DNA of 64,000 nucleotides from Nocardioides guangzhouensis (lineage in GTDB: Bacteria > Actinomycetota > Actinomycetes > Propionibacteriales > Nocardioidaceae): positions 104,889 through 168,888 of the forward strand of contig NZ_SDKM01000006.1 of assembly GCF_004519545.1 (NCBI RefSeq). Reading direction: 5' to 3'. Shown one piece after another: positions 22,422 to 30,963 of the stretch (position 1 is the stretch's first letter; every line of letters starts with the position of its first letter). Below the pieces are notes generated by a model. That model was not told the DNA's origin. It made no database searches and saw only the letters and a list, made by a program, of their open reading frames with translations. Position numbers and translations under genes: made by a program.

Positions 22422-25283
22422 GTGATGTCGGCATCTGGGCCTCCTTCGGACGACGCGACTCCGGTCGAGCGTGGCACCGGGGTCGGCGCCGTCGCGTCCG
22501 GTGAATCCCCCAACCCGGGGCCCCTCCTGGTGGGCCGGGAGGCCGAGCTCCACGAGCTCCGCACCCTGCTGGCGGACGCGGCCGCGGGGCGCTGCCGGGC
22601 GCTGCTGGTCGAGGGCGAGCCGGGGGTCGGGAAGACGACGTTGCTCGGGGCGGCCCGGTCGCTGGCGGACGGCTTCACCGTGCTGACCGCCCGCGGCGTC
22701 GAGGCCGAGGCGGGCCTGGCCCATGCCGGGCTGCTCGAGCTGCTGCGCCCGGTCCGCGACCTGGTGGCCGAGGTCCCGGACACGCAGGCGGCGGCGCTCG
22801 GGTCCGCGCTCGGCTGGTCGCCCGGCCCGGCCGCGGCCGACGGCTTCCTCGTCGCGGCGGCGACGCTGTCCCTCCTCGCGGCCCGGGCGGAGCGGGGGCC
22901 GGTCCTCGTCCTCGTCGACGACCTGCAGTGGGTGGACCGGGAGTCCGCGGCTGCGATCCTGTTCGCAGCGCGCCGGCTGGGCCCGGACCCGGTGGCGTTC
23001 CTGCTGGCCGGGCGGTCAGGGACTCTGACGCAGGAGACGCCCGAGGGCGTTCCGGTCCTGTCCCTGGGCGGGCTGGCCGCGCCCGAGGCGACCGCCCTGC
23101 TCCCGGCCGGTACGGCGCACCCGGTGCTCGAGGCGCTCGTCGCCGGCACCGGAGGCAACCCGCTCGCGCTCCTCGAGGCCGGGCGTCGGCTCGACGACGC
23201 CCAGCGGATCGGCGCCGCGCCACTGCCCGACCCGTTGCCGCCCGGGGAACGGCTGAACCGCCTCTACCGTGCGACCCTGGGCGACCTCTCCCCCGCCGCG
23301 CGACGCGCTGTGCTGCTCCTGGCACTGTCCGGGACCGGGGACGCGGACCTGGCCGCGGTGGCCACGGTGCTGGTCGCGTCCGGCGTCGACCCGGCGGCGG
23401 CGTGGGACGAGGCGCGCGGGTACGGCGTACTGGTGCGGGACGGCGCCCGGCACGGGTTCCGGCACCCGTTGATCCGCAGCACCGTGCTGGAGGACGCCGG
23501 CACCGCCGAGCTGGTGTCGGCGCACGCCGCGCTCGCCGCCGCGCTTCCAGCCGGGCACCCGGCCCGGGTCTGGCACCGAGCCTCGGCCGCGACCGGCACC
23601 GAACCGGCCGTGGCCGAGGACCTCGCCCTGCACGCGGCCGCCGACCGGGTCCGCCTCGGTCACGCGGCCGCCTCCCTGGCCCTGGAGCGCGCCAGCGCGC
23701 TCACCCCCGACCCGGACCTGGCGGCCCGGCGCCTGGCCGAGGCCGCGCACGACGCGTTCCTCGCCGGCGACGTGGCCCGGGTGCGCGCCCTGGTCGACCG
23801 GGTCCTCGCCGACGGCGCACCGGACGACGTACGGGGCGAGGCCCTGCTCACGCTCGGGACGCTGGAGCAGTACGCCGGCTCCGTGCCCCGCTCGGTCGAG
23901 CACCTCACGCTCGCGTCGTCCCTCCTCACCGGTCCCCCGCTGGTGCGTGCACTCGCCGAGCAGGCGATGGCGCGGTTCCGCCTCAACGACGTGGCCGGCT
24001 TCGCGACGTGCGCCGACCAGATCGACGCGGTCGCGGACCCTGACGACCCCGAGCAGCGGCTGCTGGCCGCCTTCTGCGGCGGCGTGGCCCTGATGCTCGC
24101 CGGCGACCTCACCGCCGGGCCGCCCCGGCTCGCGGAGGTGCGCCGACTGGCGGACCTCCCCAAGCTCCGCGCCGACCCCCGGGCGCTGCTGCTGACGGCG
24201 CTCGCGGCCGGCTTCACCGGGGAGGTCGGCGACGCCATGACCGTCGGGGCACCCCGGGTCGAGGAGGTACGCCGACGTGGCACGGTCGGCCTGCTGGTGC
24301 CCCTGCTGGCGATCCGCGCGGCCGGACGGGCCTGGCTCGGCGACCATGCCGGCGCCTTCGCCGACGCGGGCGAGGCGGCCGAGCTCGCCCACCACCTCGG
24401 TTACGCGGCGGACGCGTCGGTGGCCGTGGAGATGACGGCCTGGCAGCAGGCGGCCCGCGGCCTGCACGACGACGCCCGCGCCTCCCTGGACCGGGCCCGC
24501 GCGCTGACCGACCGGGCCGGGACCACCGGCGCCGCTGCCCACCAGGCCCTCACCGCCGCCTTCTGCGCGCTCTGCCGCGACGACCTGCCCGGTGTCGTCA
24601 CGGTGCTCGAGGCACGGCTGGCCGTCGACGGCGGGGTGGGGGCTGTAGGCGAGCCGCTCGGCGTGGCTCCGCTGCTGGTCGAGGCGTACGTCGGGCTGGG
24701 ACGGCTCGACGACGCCCGGGCGCTGGCGGCCCGCTTCGCCGAGGTCACGCCCCCCGCCGCTCCCCCGCTCTCGGTGGCGCTCGTGCACCGGTGCCACCTC
24801 CTGACCGCGGCGGACGATGCCACCGCCCGGGCCTCCTTCGACGCCGCGGTCGAGGCGCATTCCATCGCCTGGGACCCGTTCGAGGCCGCCCGCACCCGCC
24901 TGCTCTTCGGCGGCGGGCTGCGCCGCGCCGGCGAGCGGGTCGCCGCCCGCGAGCACCTGGCCGCCGCCCGCGACGTGTTCGCGTCCATGGACCTCACCCA
25001 CTCGTCGACCCGGGCGGACCAGGAGCTCGCCGCGACCGGGGCCACCGCCCGGCGGCGTACCGGTGCCGGGGAGGACGCGCCCCTGACCTCCCAGGAGACC
25101 CGCGTGGCGCTGCTTGCGGCGCAGGGACGGTCGAACAAGGAGATCGCCGCGTCGCTGTTCCTCAGTCCCCGGACGGTCGAGCGGCACCTGGGGAACGTGT
25201 TCCGCAAGCGCGGGTTCCGCACCCGGACCGAGCTCGCCGCGACGTTCGTCCGGGAGGCCGGCCCACCGGTGGGCCGCAGCTGA
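22422..25283 (+). CDS. LAL-type LuxR family regulator with AAA ATPase domain
   Basis: 953 residues. N-terminal STAND/AAA-type ATPase: [16 protein letters not shown], Walker [14 protein letters not shown] (about residue 65), Walker [13 protein letters not shown] (about 165). A long Ala/Leu-rich TPR-like helical region follows. The C-terminal LuxR helix-turn-helix is [20 protein letters not shown], then [18 protein letters not shown] proteins sense ligands or proteins and activate nearby genes; here the divergent VOC gene is the closest candidate. TACGAT 5 nt before GTG 22422 could be a leaderless -10; ATG 22425 is an alternative start. Confidence 0.9.
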   Translation: MMSASGPPSDDATPVERGTGVGAVASGESPNPGPLLVGREAELHELRTLLADAAAGRCRALLVEGEPGVGKTTLLGAARSLADGFTVLTARGVEAEAGLAHAGLLELLRPVRDLVAEVPDTQAAALGSALGWSPGPAAADGFLVAAATLSLLAARAERGPVLVLVDDLQWVDRESAAAILFAARRLGPDPVAFLLAGRSGTLTQETPEGVPVLSLGGLAAPEATALLPAGTAHPVLEALVAGTGGNPLALLEAGRRLDDAQRIGAAPLPDPLPPGERLNRLYRATLGDLSPAARRAVLLLALSGTGDADLAAVATVLVASGVDPAAAWDEARGYGVLVRDGARHGFRHPLIRSTVLEDAGTAELVSAHAALAAALPAGHPARVWHRASAATGTEPAVAEDLALHAAADRVRLGHAAASLALERASALTPDPDLAARRLAEAAHDAFLAGDVARVRALVDRVLADGAPDDVRGEALLTLGTLEQYAGSVPRSVEHLTLASSLLTGPPLVRALAEQAMARFRLNDVAGFATCADQIDAVADPDDPEQRLLAAFCGGVALMLAGDLTAGPPRLAEVRRLADLPKLRADPRALLLTALAAGFTGEVGDAMTVGAPRVEEVRRRGTVGLLVPLLAIRAAGRAWLGDHAGAFADAGEAAELAHHLGYAADASVAVEMTAWQQAARGLHDDARASLDRARALTDRAGTTGAAAHQALTAAFCALCRDDLPGVVTVLEARLAVDGGVGAVGEPLGVAPLLVEAYVGLGRLDDARALAARFAEVTPPAAPPLSVALVHRCHLLTAADDATARASFDAAVEAHSIAWDPFEAARTRLLFGGGLRRAGERVAAREHLAAARDVFASMDLTHSSTRADQELAATGATARRRTGAGEDAPLTSQETRVALLAAQGRSNKEIAASLFLSPRTVERHLGNVFRKRGFRTRTELAATFVREAGPPVGRS

Positions 25284-25302
25284 TCACTCGCGCCGGCGCA
25301 GC

Positions 25303-25342
25303 GTGCCGTGGTCCCGCCCGTCGCTGGGCGGGGCCACGGCAC
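25303..25342. terminator. Strong bidirectional terminator between convergent genes
   Basis: Arms 25303-25319 and 25326-25342 pair over 17 positions (GTGCCGTGG with CCACGGCAC, one T-G wobble, CCCGCCC with GGGCGGG) around a 6-nt loop. On the plus strand CCCCTTT follows. It can end both the LuxR-type gene and the PLD-like gene. Confidence 0.8.
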
Positions 25343-25370
25343 GACCCCTTTCCACCCGTCCGCGCCCGGG

Positions 25371-26591
25371 TCAGGCGTTCTTCCACATGTCGGTGAAGTG
25401 CCTCGCGTAGGTCTTCACGATCGCCGGGTTGGCGTTGCGCAGGATCACGTCGTCGAGCTTGAGCGCCCACGGGCTCCAGTTGTGGGAGCCAGTCCACACG
25501 AATTGCGCGTTGTTGTTGCCGCCGTAGGCGCCGCGGACGATCAGCAGCTTCTGGTGCGTCTTGATGCCGCGGTGCGTCGACGTGGCGAGCGGGATGCCGG
25601 CGCCGACGAGGGTCTTCCGGATCTCGGAGCCGAACGCGTCCCCGTGGAAGACCTTGACCACGCACCCGTTGTCCGCGAGCGCAGCGACCCGGTTCGCGAT
25701 GGCCTGGCCGCGGGGGCCGTACCACGCGTGGGCCGAGATGAGGACGCGGGTTCGCGGTGCCGGCTCCGGACGACGGCACGTGATCGGGCCGAGCGCCTTC
25801 AGCACCGGGTCGCCGTACTTCGCGGTGTCCTGGGGCATGATCAGCGCGAGGTTCCTCCTCGAGGCCTCGACGATCCGGGGATCGCTGACCGGGCGGTCGA
25901 ACTTCAGCTGCTCGAACCAGCGGCGGAACGGTGCGTACATCTCCGGGTTGTTCCGGAGCGTGATCAGGTCGCTCCACTGCTTCTCGGCGTTCGTGCTGGT
26001 CATGTTGTTCGAGCCGACCATGGTGACGTAGCGGGCCGTGCCGGCCCGCCCGAACATGTAGACCTTGCCGTGCATCTCGCCCCCGTCAGCCCGGCAGCTG
26101 TTGTGGCACAGGATCGCGAAGGACCGCCTCCCCGGCTTCTTGCCGAGCGCCCGCTGGAGCCGTTGCTCGGCCGGGAACACGTGGTGGTCGTCGAACACCA
26201 GGCGCACGCGGACCCCGCGGCGATGGGCCCGGATCAGGTTGTCGGCGGTGCGCCCGTCGGAGAACGAGTAGACCGCGATCCGGATCACCGAGCCGGACGG
26301 GGTGCTGTTGATCGCGCGGTTGATGTGGGTGAACAGGCGGTACTGCTGGGACTTCCTGCCGATCGGCCGGTTGAACCGGGCGCCGGCGGGCGGGGTGTAG
26401 TGGTCGGGGGCGCGCAGGGCGAGCGGGGCGGGTGCCGGAGCCGGGGCGGCCTGCGGAGCCGGCGCGGCGACGACCAGGCCGGCGGCGGCGGTCGCCAGTC
26501 CGACGGTGACCACGGCCAGCCGGCGGGCCAGGCAGGTGGGGTGGGGGCGGGTGGGGTGGGGGCGGGTGCGGTGGGTGGGCCGAGATGACAC
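25371..26591 (-). CDS. Secreted phospholipase D-like protein with degenerate HKD motifs
   Basis: 406 residues from GTG 26591, GGGAG 5 nt upstream. An Arg/His/Pro-rich N terminus, a signal peptide ([20 protein letters not shown]) and a PAPAPAP linker precede two PLD-like halves. The first has MHGKVYMFG...GSNN, the second THQKLLIVR...GSHNWS. Both keep His, Lys and the downstream GSxN, but Gly and Arg replace the usual Asp of HxKxxxxD. It is predicted extracellular; whether it is a phosphodiesterase is uncertain. The Cys pair CHNSC and the Asn-rich NNNA stretch suggest export adaptation. Confidence 0.8.
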   Translation of the reverse strand: MSSRPTHRTRPHPTRPHPTCLARRLAVVTVGLATAAAGLVVAAPAPQAAPAPAPAPLALRAPDHYTPPAGARFNRPIGRKSQQYRLFTHINRAINSTPSGSVIRIAVYSFSDGRTADNLIRAHRRGVRVRLVFDDHHVFPAEQRLQRALGKKPGRRSFAILCHNSCRADGGEMHGKVYMFGRAGTARYVTMVGSNNMTSTNAEKQWSDLITLRNNPEMYAPFRRWFEQLKFDRPVSDPRIVEASRRNLALIMPQDTAKYGDPVLKALGPITCRRPEPAPRTRVLISAHAWYGPRGQAIANRVAALADNGCVVKVFHGDAFGSEIRKTLVGAGIPLATSTHRGIKTHQKLLIVRGAYGGNNNAQFVWTGSHNWSPWALKLDDVILRNANPAIVKTYARHFTDMWKNA

Positions 26592-26694
26592 GGGGGCTCC
26601 CTTCACGGGCCGCGCACGACGCCGGCCGAGCGCATCAGGAATCACTTCCACCACTCATGTCACACGAACCACACCGGCGACCGCAAGGTGTCGG

Positions 26695-26720
26695 CGGGAA
26701 CTACAGGGCTGTAGTTGCCG
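26695..26720 (-). terminator. Hairpin after the LVIVD gene
   Basis: AACTACAG (26699-26706) and CTGTAGTT (26709-26716) with a GG loop, extended by CGG/CCG pairs after one mismatch. It starts 11 bp past the LVIVD stop on the minus strand. Confidence 0.55.
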
Positions 26721-26730
26721 GATCCCGCGG

Positions 26731-28200
26731 TCAGTCCAGCAGCCGGCCGACGCCGTTGGTCAGCCGCACGACGTAGAAGCCGGTGTTGGCGTCGGAGTAC
26801 CAGATCGACCGGCGACCGACGTCCCAGGCCGGTGCGGACATCGCGTAGGCGCCCTCGGCGTTCGGGAGGGTGACCTTCTTCCCCGGCATCAGCGGCCTGT
26901 TGAAGTAGGCGACCTCGCGCGGGTGCCGGACGTCGCGGATGTCGAAGACCCGCAGGCCGGACAGGATCATCGAGCAGCCGACCAGGTTCGGAGCCTTGCG
27001 TCGGGGCAGCGAGCAGTAGTGGGCGGCGTACCCCTGGGCGGGGAACGAGGCGCCGGGGTCCCCCGTCTGCCCGGCCCGGCGGTCCGGTTGGTGCGCCTCG
27101 AGGCGGATGTCGGAGACCACCCGCGGGTGCCGCGGGTCCTCCACGTCGATGATCCGGGCGGCACCGACCGGCGAGCTCACCGGGTCGGTGAGGCCGCTGA
27201 ACGAGAACAGGTCGGTGAACTCGTCCACTTCGAGCAGGTAGTCGCGGCCGTCGCGGCTGAACGGCTCGGCCACCTGCGGGATCGAGCGCTCCCGCCAGGT
27301 CAGGTCGCTCAGCACGCCGACCTGGGGGTCCGGCTCGTGGTCCTGGACCTCGCTGACGTCGAGGATGCGCAGGCCGCCCCCGGTGACGCCGGTGGGGCCG
27401 GGCGAGCCGATGTTGGCGGCGTACAGCTCGCGGCCGTCGGCCGAGAGCCGCATCCCGTGGTACTGCACCCCGAGCTGGGAGAACACCGGCGTCGGCAGCC
27501 TCGGGTTGGTCACGTCGACGGCGACCAGCGAAGCCACCGTGCTGCTGCTCCAGAACGTCCTCCCGTCCGGGGACCAGCCCGACTCGTGGCCGAGCAGGCC
27601 GGACGGCGTGGTCGAGAGCAGCCTGGGGTGCCGGCAGTCGGTGCGGACGTCGTAGATGTCGAGGACGCCGGGGTACGTCGCGGCGGTGCCGAGGACCCCG
27701 GCCAGCAGCCCCCGCCTGCGGTTGAGCAGGAGGGTCTCGTGCGGGCTCTCCATCGCCGGTGTGGTCAGGGTGGCGGTCTGCCGCGGCCGCGCGGGGTCGG
27801 TCATGTCGAGCACGACCACGCCGGTGCCGCTGGCGGCGTTCGCCAGCACGTCGCGCGGGAAGACCAGCGTGGAGTCGTAGAACGCGCAGGTGTTGCCCTT
27901 CCGATCGGTGTAGCGGTGCACCTTGAAGCCGCCGCTGGTGCCGTGGTGGGCGATCTCGCGGGTGTTGCAGCGGTAGCCCTTCGCGGCCCGGCCGGTCGTG
28001 TAGTCACGGGCCGGCACCCGCCCCTGGTACGAGGTCTCCGGCCGCGCCCCGGGCCCGCACTGCGCCTTGGGGGTCGCCTCGGGGAAGTCGTACGACGAGC
28101 CGAAGCTGGAGGCGGCGGTCAGCGCACCGGCCACCCCGGCCACGAGGACCAGGGCGACGGCCAGGCGGCGAACGGCGGGCTGGCGGCGGGTCGGCGTCAC
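26731..28200 (-). CDS. Secreted LVIVD-repeat beta-propeller protein
   Basis: 489 residues. Signal peptide VRRLAVALVLVAGVAGALTA at residues 11-30. Repeated blade motifs of the form G-hydrophobic-x(2)-hydrophobic-D-hydrophobic-x-DP-x-x-P, for example VVVLDMTDPARPRQ, LRILDVSEVQDHEP, ARIIDVEDPRHPRVV and LRVFDIRDVRHPREV, mark the LVIVD family. Cys residues (CNTREIA, CAFYD, CRHP, CSLP, CSM) may form disulfides. No enzymatic function is known for such proteins. Its minus-strand neighbours are cytochrome b561 upstream and the PLD-like gene downstream. Confidence 0.75.
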   Translation of the reverse strand: MTPTRRQPAVRRLAVALVLVAGVAGALTAASSFGSSYDFPEATPKAQCGPGARPETSYQGRVPARDYTTGRAAKGYRCNTREIAHHGTSGGFKVHRYTDRKGNTCAFYDSTLVFPRDVLANAASGTGVVVLDMTDPARPRQTATLTTPAMESPHETLLLNRRRGLLAGVLGTAATYPGVLDIYDVRTDCRHPRLLSTTPSGLLGHESGWSPDGRTFWSSSTVASLVAVDVTNPRLPTPVFSQLGVQYHGMRLSADGRELYAANIGSPGPTGVTGGGLRILDVSEVQDHEPDPQVGVLSDLTWRERSIPQVAEPFSRDGRDYLLEVDEFTDLFSFSGLTDPVSSPVGAARIIDVEDPRHPRVVSDIRLEAHQPDRRAGQTGDPGASFPAQGYAAHYCSLPRRKAPNLVGCSMILSGLRVFDIRDVRHPREVAYFNRPLMPGKKVTLPNAEGAYAMSAPAWDVGRRSIWYSDANTGFYVVRLTNGVGRLLD

Positions 28201-28207
28201 GGGTCCT

Positions 28208-28269
28208 CCGGGCGGGCTGGGTCATCGGCTGGGTGGGTCCTCCCCCGTCCAACGCCCCAGCCCGCCCGG
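28208..28269 (-). terminator. Long-armed hairpin between cytochrome b561 and LVIVD genes
   Basis: A perfect 14-bp inverted repeat, CCGGGCGGGCTGGG (28208-28221) with CCCAGCCCGCCCGG (28256-28269), encloses 34 nt. It follows the cytochrome b561 stop (28299) and precedes the LVIVD start by 8 bp, so it could also shape the LVIVD leader. Confidence 0.5.
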
Positions 28270-28298
28270 GGTCACGCCCGCCTCCGTCGCGGTGCCGC

Positions 28299-28880
28299 TC
28301 AGAGCATCCGGGCCAGCAGCCGGTCCCGGTCGACCAGCGTGTGCTTGAGCACCAGGCCCAGATGCGCCGCCAGGGCCGCGAAGAACACCACGTGCGCGGT
28401 GACGTGGGCGGCCAGCCAGTCGTCGTCGACGAGCACCAGCACCAGCCCGGTCGCCGGCACCACGAACAGCATCGCGAGCAGCACCCGCTCGGTGACGTGG
28501 GCCATCCGCCGCTCCCGCGCGGACAGGGTCTCCGCCCACGACGGCAGGCCGTCGACCCGCCGCCACACGACCCGGACCAGCGCCACCAGCAGGATCGCCA
28601 GCCCGAGCGCCACATGGGCGGTGAGCAGCGACCAGCCCTGCTCCACCAGGCCTTCGTCGTCGTGCCCGCCACGGCCGCGCCCTCGGCCGTGCCCGCCTCC
28701 GTCGTCGCCGCTGCGTCCCCGCCCCCGACCCCGCCCGCGACCCCGGCCGCCGTCCTCGGCCTCCATGACGTAGCCGATCGTGAACTGCGCGACGAGCGCG
28801 GCGACGGTGAGCCAGTGCAGGAGCTTCGCGACCCGGCCGTACCCCTGACGCGCCGTGGCGGGATCCGTGGTCGTGGCCAT
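28299..28880 (-). CDS. Cytochrome b561-type membrane protein with an RG-repeat loop
   Basis: 193 residues, four predicted membrane helices. Haem-ligand histidines fit LLHWLTVAALVAQFTIGYVM (helix 1), LTAHVALGLAILLVALVRVV (helix 2) and the AAHVTAHVVFFAALAAHLGL region (helix 4). It would move electrons across the membrane, probably from quinol. The loop between helices 1 and 2 is expanded to about 35 residues of GRGRGRGRGR, then SGDDGGGHGRGRGRGGHDDEG, not part of the normal fold. The ATG shares a palindromic promoter with the divergent acetyltransferase 23 bp away. Confidence 0.85.
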   Translation of the reverse strand: MATTTDPATARQGYGRVAKLLHWLTVAALVAQFTIGYVMEAEDGGRGRGRGRGRGRSGDDGGGHGRGRGRGGHDDEGLVEQGWSLLTAHVALGLAILLVALVRVVWRRVDGLPSWAETLSARERRMAHVTERVLLAMLFVVPATGLVLVLVDDDWLAAHVTAHVVFFAALAAHLGLVLKHTLVDRDRLLARML

Positions 28881-28884
28881 GCCG

Positions 28885-28900
28885 GGCAGCCTAGGCTGCC
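28885..28900. promoter_or_regulatory. Palindromic bidirectional leaderless promoter
   Basis: GGCAGCCTAGGCTGCC is a perfect 16-bp palindrome in the 23-bp gap between two divergent ATGs. Each strand presents TAGGCT: 28892-28897 with 6 nt to ATG 28904, and on the minus strand 28888-28893 with 7 nt to ATG 28880. Both mRNAs would start at or next to their ATG, and polymerase could serve only one direction at a time. Confidence 0.6.
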
Positions 28901-28903
28901 GCC

Positions 28904-29473
28904 ATGCCCGACACCCGGCAGCAGGACGGCGGCGAGCGGCCCGACATCCGTCTGGTCGCCTTCGACGACGAGCACGAGGCCCCGTTCGTCGCGATGCTGG
29001 CCGACCCGGACGTCACCCGCTTCACCCCGCTGCCGTGGCCAGTCCCGCCGGGCTACGCGAAGACCTGGCGGCAGCGCTACGACGCGCACCGCCCGGCCAG
29101 GGAGAACTTCGCCATCGAGGACTGCGCCGACGGCCGCTTCCTGGGCATCGCGGTCGCACCGCACGTCGACCGGGAGGCCCGCACCGCGGAGCTCGGGTAC
29201 GCCGTCGTACCCGAGGCCCGCGGACGCGGCGTCGCGGTCGAGGCGCTGCGCCAGCTCACCGAATGGGCGCTCGGGCTCGGGATGCGCCGCGTCTTCCTGC
29301 TGATCTCGGTCGACAACACCGCGTCGAAGACCGTCGCACGCCGGGCCGGGTACCGCTTCGAGGGCGTGCTCCGGCAGACCTACTCCCGGCCGGGGGTCTG
29401 GGAGGACACCGAGAGCTGGTCGTACGTCGCCCCCGACCCGGTGCCGGCGCCGCGGGGAGGCCTCGTCCGGTGA
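28904..29473 (+). CDS. GNAT acetyltransferase (RimJ/RimL type)
   Basis: 189 residues. Acetyl-CoA-binding region AELGYAVVPEARGRGVAVEAL (the RGxGxA-type loop) around residue 105, followed by LGMRRVFLLISVDNTASKTVARRAGYRFEG, typical of the RimJ/RimL subgroup that acetylates protein N termini or small molecules. The substrate is unknown. Its GTGA overlap couples it to the following DinB-type gene. Confidence 0.85.
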   Translation: MPDTRQQDGGERPDIRLVAFDDEHEAPFVAMLADPDVTRFTPLPWPVPPGYAKTWRQRYDAHRPARENFAIEDCADGRFLGIAVAPHVDREARTAELGYAVVPEARGRGVAVEALRQLTEWALGLGMRRVFLLISVDNTASKTVARRAGYRFEGVLRQTYSRPGVWEDTESWSYVAPDPVPAPRGGLVR

Positions 29474-30231
29474 GCCTGCCGATCGGCCCGACCGACCGCG
29501 ACGCCCTGGCCCGGGCGATCGAGGCCGAGGGACGGGCGGTCGGCGGGATGCTGCACGCCGCCCGGCCGGTGAACGGCCGCGACTCGGTCCCCGGGCTGGA
29601 GTGGACGGTCGCCGAGACCGCGGCTCACCTGCTGTCGGTGGTACGCCGCGCGCTCGGCGACCGCCGCCGCAGCAGCACCCCGCAGGACACCGCCCGGGTG
29701 AACGCCGAGTCGCTGGCGGCGCTGCCGTCCCGCGACATCCTCACGCTGGGCATGGAGCTGATCCGCGACACCGCGGTGGTGGCTCGGCGGATCCTGCCGC
29801 ACGTCCTCGACGGAGAAGTGCTGATCCCGTTCCAGGCCGGCATCCGGGTGCGCGCGCTGGACGCCTTCGGCTGCCTGCTCGGCGAGCTGGTGGTGCACGG
29901 GCACGACCTGGCCGCCGGGCTGCGGAGGCCGCACGCGGTCCCGCCGGAACGCGCCGTCCTCGCCTACCGGGCCACGCTCGGGGTCGCGCACCGGTGGCTC
30001 GACCCGGCGCAGGCGGTCGACCCCCCGCGCCGGTTCGTGCTCGACGTCGCGGAGGCGCCGTACGTCGCGGAGGCCCGGGTCTCCGCTCGGGGCCTCACCG
30101 TCACCTGGTGCGAGGACCGTCCGGCCACCGATCGGGTCGACCCCACCGCCGCACTGCTGTCGCTCGCGCACCGCGGGCCGAGCGGGGACCCGGGCGTCGA
30201 CGGGCTGGCGGACCTGCTGCTGCCGTTCTGA
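29470..30231 (+). CDS. Maleylpyruvate isomerase-family (DinB-type, mycothiol-linked) protein
   Basis: 253 residues from GTG 29470, overlapping the acetyltransferase stop. N-terminal domain with VPGLEWTVAETAAHLLSVVRR (first metal-site His) and LLGELVVHGHDLAAGL (later His pair); the C-terminal half resembles the SCP2-like domain of this family. It is the window's second member and not close to the one at 20086. Function beyond the family is unknown. The palindrome array follows its stop. Confidence 0.8.
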   Translation: MSLPIGPTDRDALARAIEAEGRAVGGMLHAARPVNGRDSVPGLEWTVAETAAHLLSVVRRALGDRRRSSTPQDTARVNAESLAALPSRDILTLGMELIRDTAVVARRILPHVLDGEVLIPFQAGIRVRALDAFGCLLGELVVHGHDLAAGLRRPHAVPPERAVLAYRATLGVAHRWLDPAQAVDPPRRFVLDVAEAPYVAEARVSARGLTVTWCEDRPATDRVDPTAALLSLAHRGPSGDPGVDGLADLLLPF

Positions 30232-30281
30232 GCCGACCCAGCGGGCGCCGGGTCGGGGGTCCCTCGGCGCCGGCGCCGGAT

Positions 30282-30470
30282 CTGTCACGCGGCTGCAATT
30301 GCAGCCGCATGACAGCGCGCGACGCGTGCCGCCCTGCCGCAAGCCCGCAATTGCGGCCGTATGCCACGGAATCGGCCGCCGGATCTGTCACGCGGCTGCA
30401 ATTGCAGCCGTATGGCAGAGCGCTGGTCCGCCCGCCCTGTCACAAGGCTGCAATTGCAGCCGTACGACGG
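30282..30470. repeat. Array of four 34-bp palindromes with a 52-bp period
   Basis: Units are 30282-30315, 30334-30367, 30385-30418 and 30437-30470; centres are 52, 51 and 52 bp apart. The consensus left half is CTGTCACGCGGCTGCAA, mirrored around AATT. Units 1, 3 and 4 share the core GGCTGCAATTGCAGCC; unit 2 has CCGCAATTGCGG with several changes. Spacers are 17-18 bp and unrelated in sequence. The array fills the gap between convergent genes; a transcript from either side would form four tandem hairpins. It may be a terminator, a REP-like element or a protein-binding array. Confidence 0.9.
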
Positions 30471-30490
30471 CGCAGCCGCCTGGCCCTGGC

Positions 30491-30925
30491 TCACTCCCCC
30501 GGTGTGGCGGTGTGGTCGGGGTGCCCGGGCGTCCGGCGCTGCTCCTTGAGCTCGGCCTCGGCGAGGTGACGCCGGCCGCCGACGAGGGCCTCGCGGACCT
30601 CGCGCTCGGCGGCACGGACCGCGGACCAGTACGTGTCGTCGTACTCCTCCGTGAGCTGGAAGGTCCACCGCCCCCCGATCACGTTGCGGCCGACGATCTC
30701 GCGCTCGAGGCGGTCCGCCAGCCGGGTGTGTCCGGCCTCGCGCAACTGGTCGGCTGCGTCGCCGAGCTTGAAGTCCGCCTCTCCGGTCAGCTGGTGGAAC
30801 GAGTAGAGGTGGCCGCGGGCCCGCTCGACCGTCTCGAGCGCCTCGGTGAGCCGGCCGACCGCCTCGACCGTGGCGTCGTCGACGCCGTCCGGGCGGCGGT
30901 GGTCGGGGGTGGGCAGGTCGGTCAT
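30491..30925 (-). CDS. Conserved actinobacterial protein of unknown function
   Basis: 144 residues from ATG 30925. Mostly helical and charged: EALETVERARGHLYSFHQLT, then GEADFKLGDAADQLREAGH, LADRLEREIVGRNVIGGRWT and FQLTEEYDDTYW. I recall this pattern as a widespread actinobacterial hypothetical protein; no domain function is known to me. No signal or membrane segment. TACGGA 6 nt before the ATG is a weak leaderless -10 candidate. Confidence 0.7.
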   Translation of the reverse strand: MTDLPTPDHRRPDGVDDATVEAVGRLTEALETVERARGHLYSFHQLTGEADFKLGDAADQLREAGHTRLADRLEREIVGRNVIGGRWTFQLTEEYDDTYWSAVRAAEREVREALVGGRRHLAEAELKEQRRTPGHPDHTATPGE

Positions 30926-30963
30926 GCCCGGTCCGTAGCCCGCGACGGGCACCGGCAAACGCC

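Noticed and set aside
30282..30470. CRISPR array
   Set aside because: Repeats are full palindromes, spacers are only 17-18 bp, one repeat is strongly diverged, and no cas genes are present.
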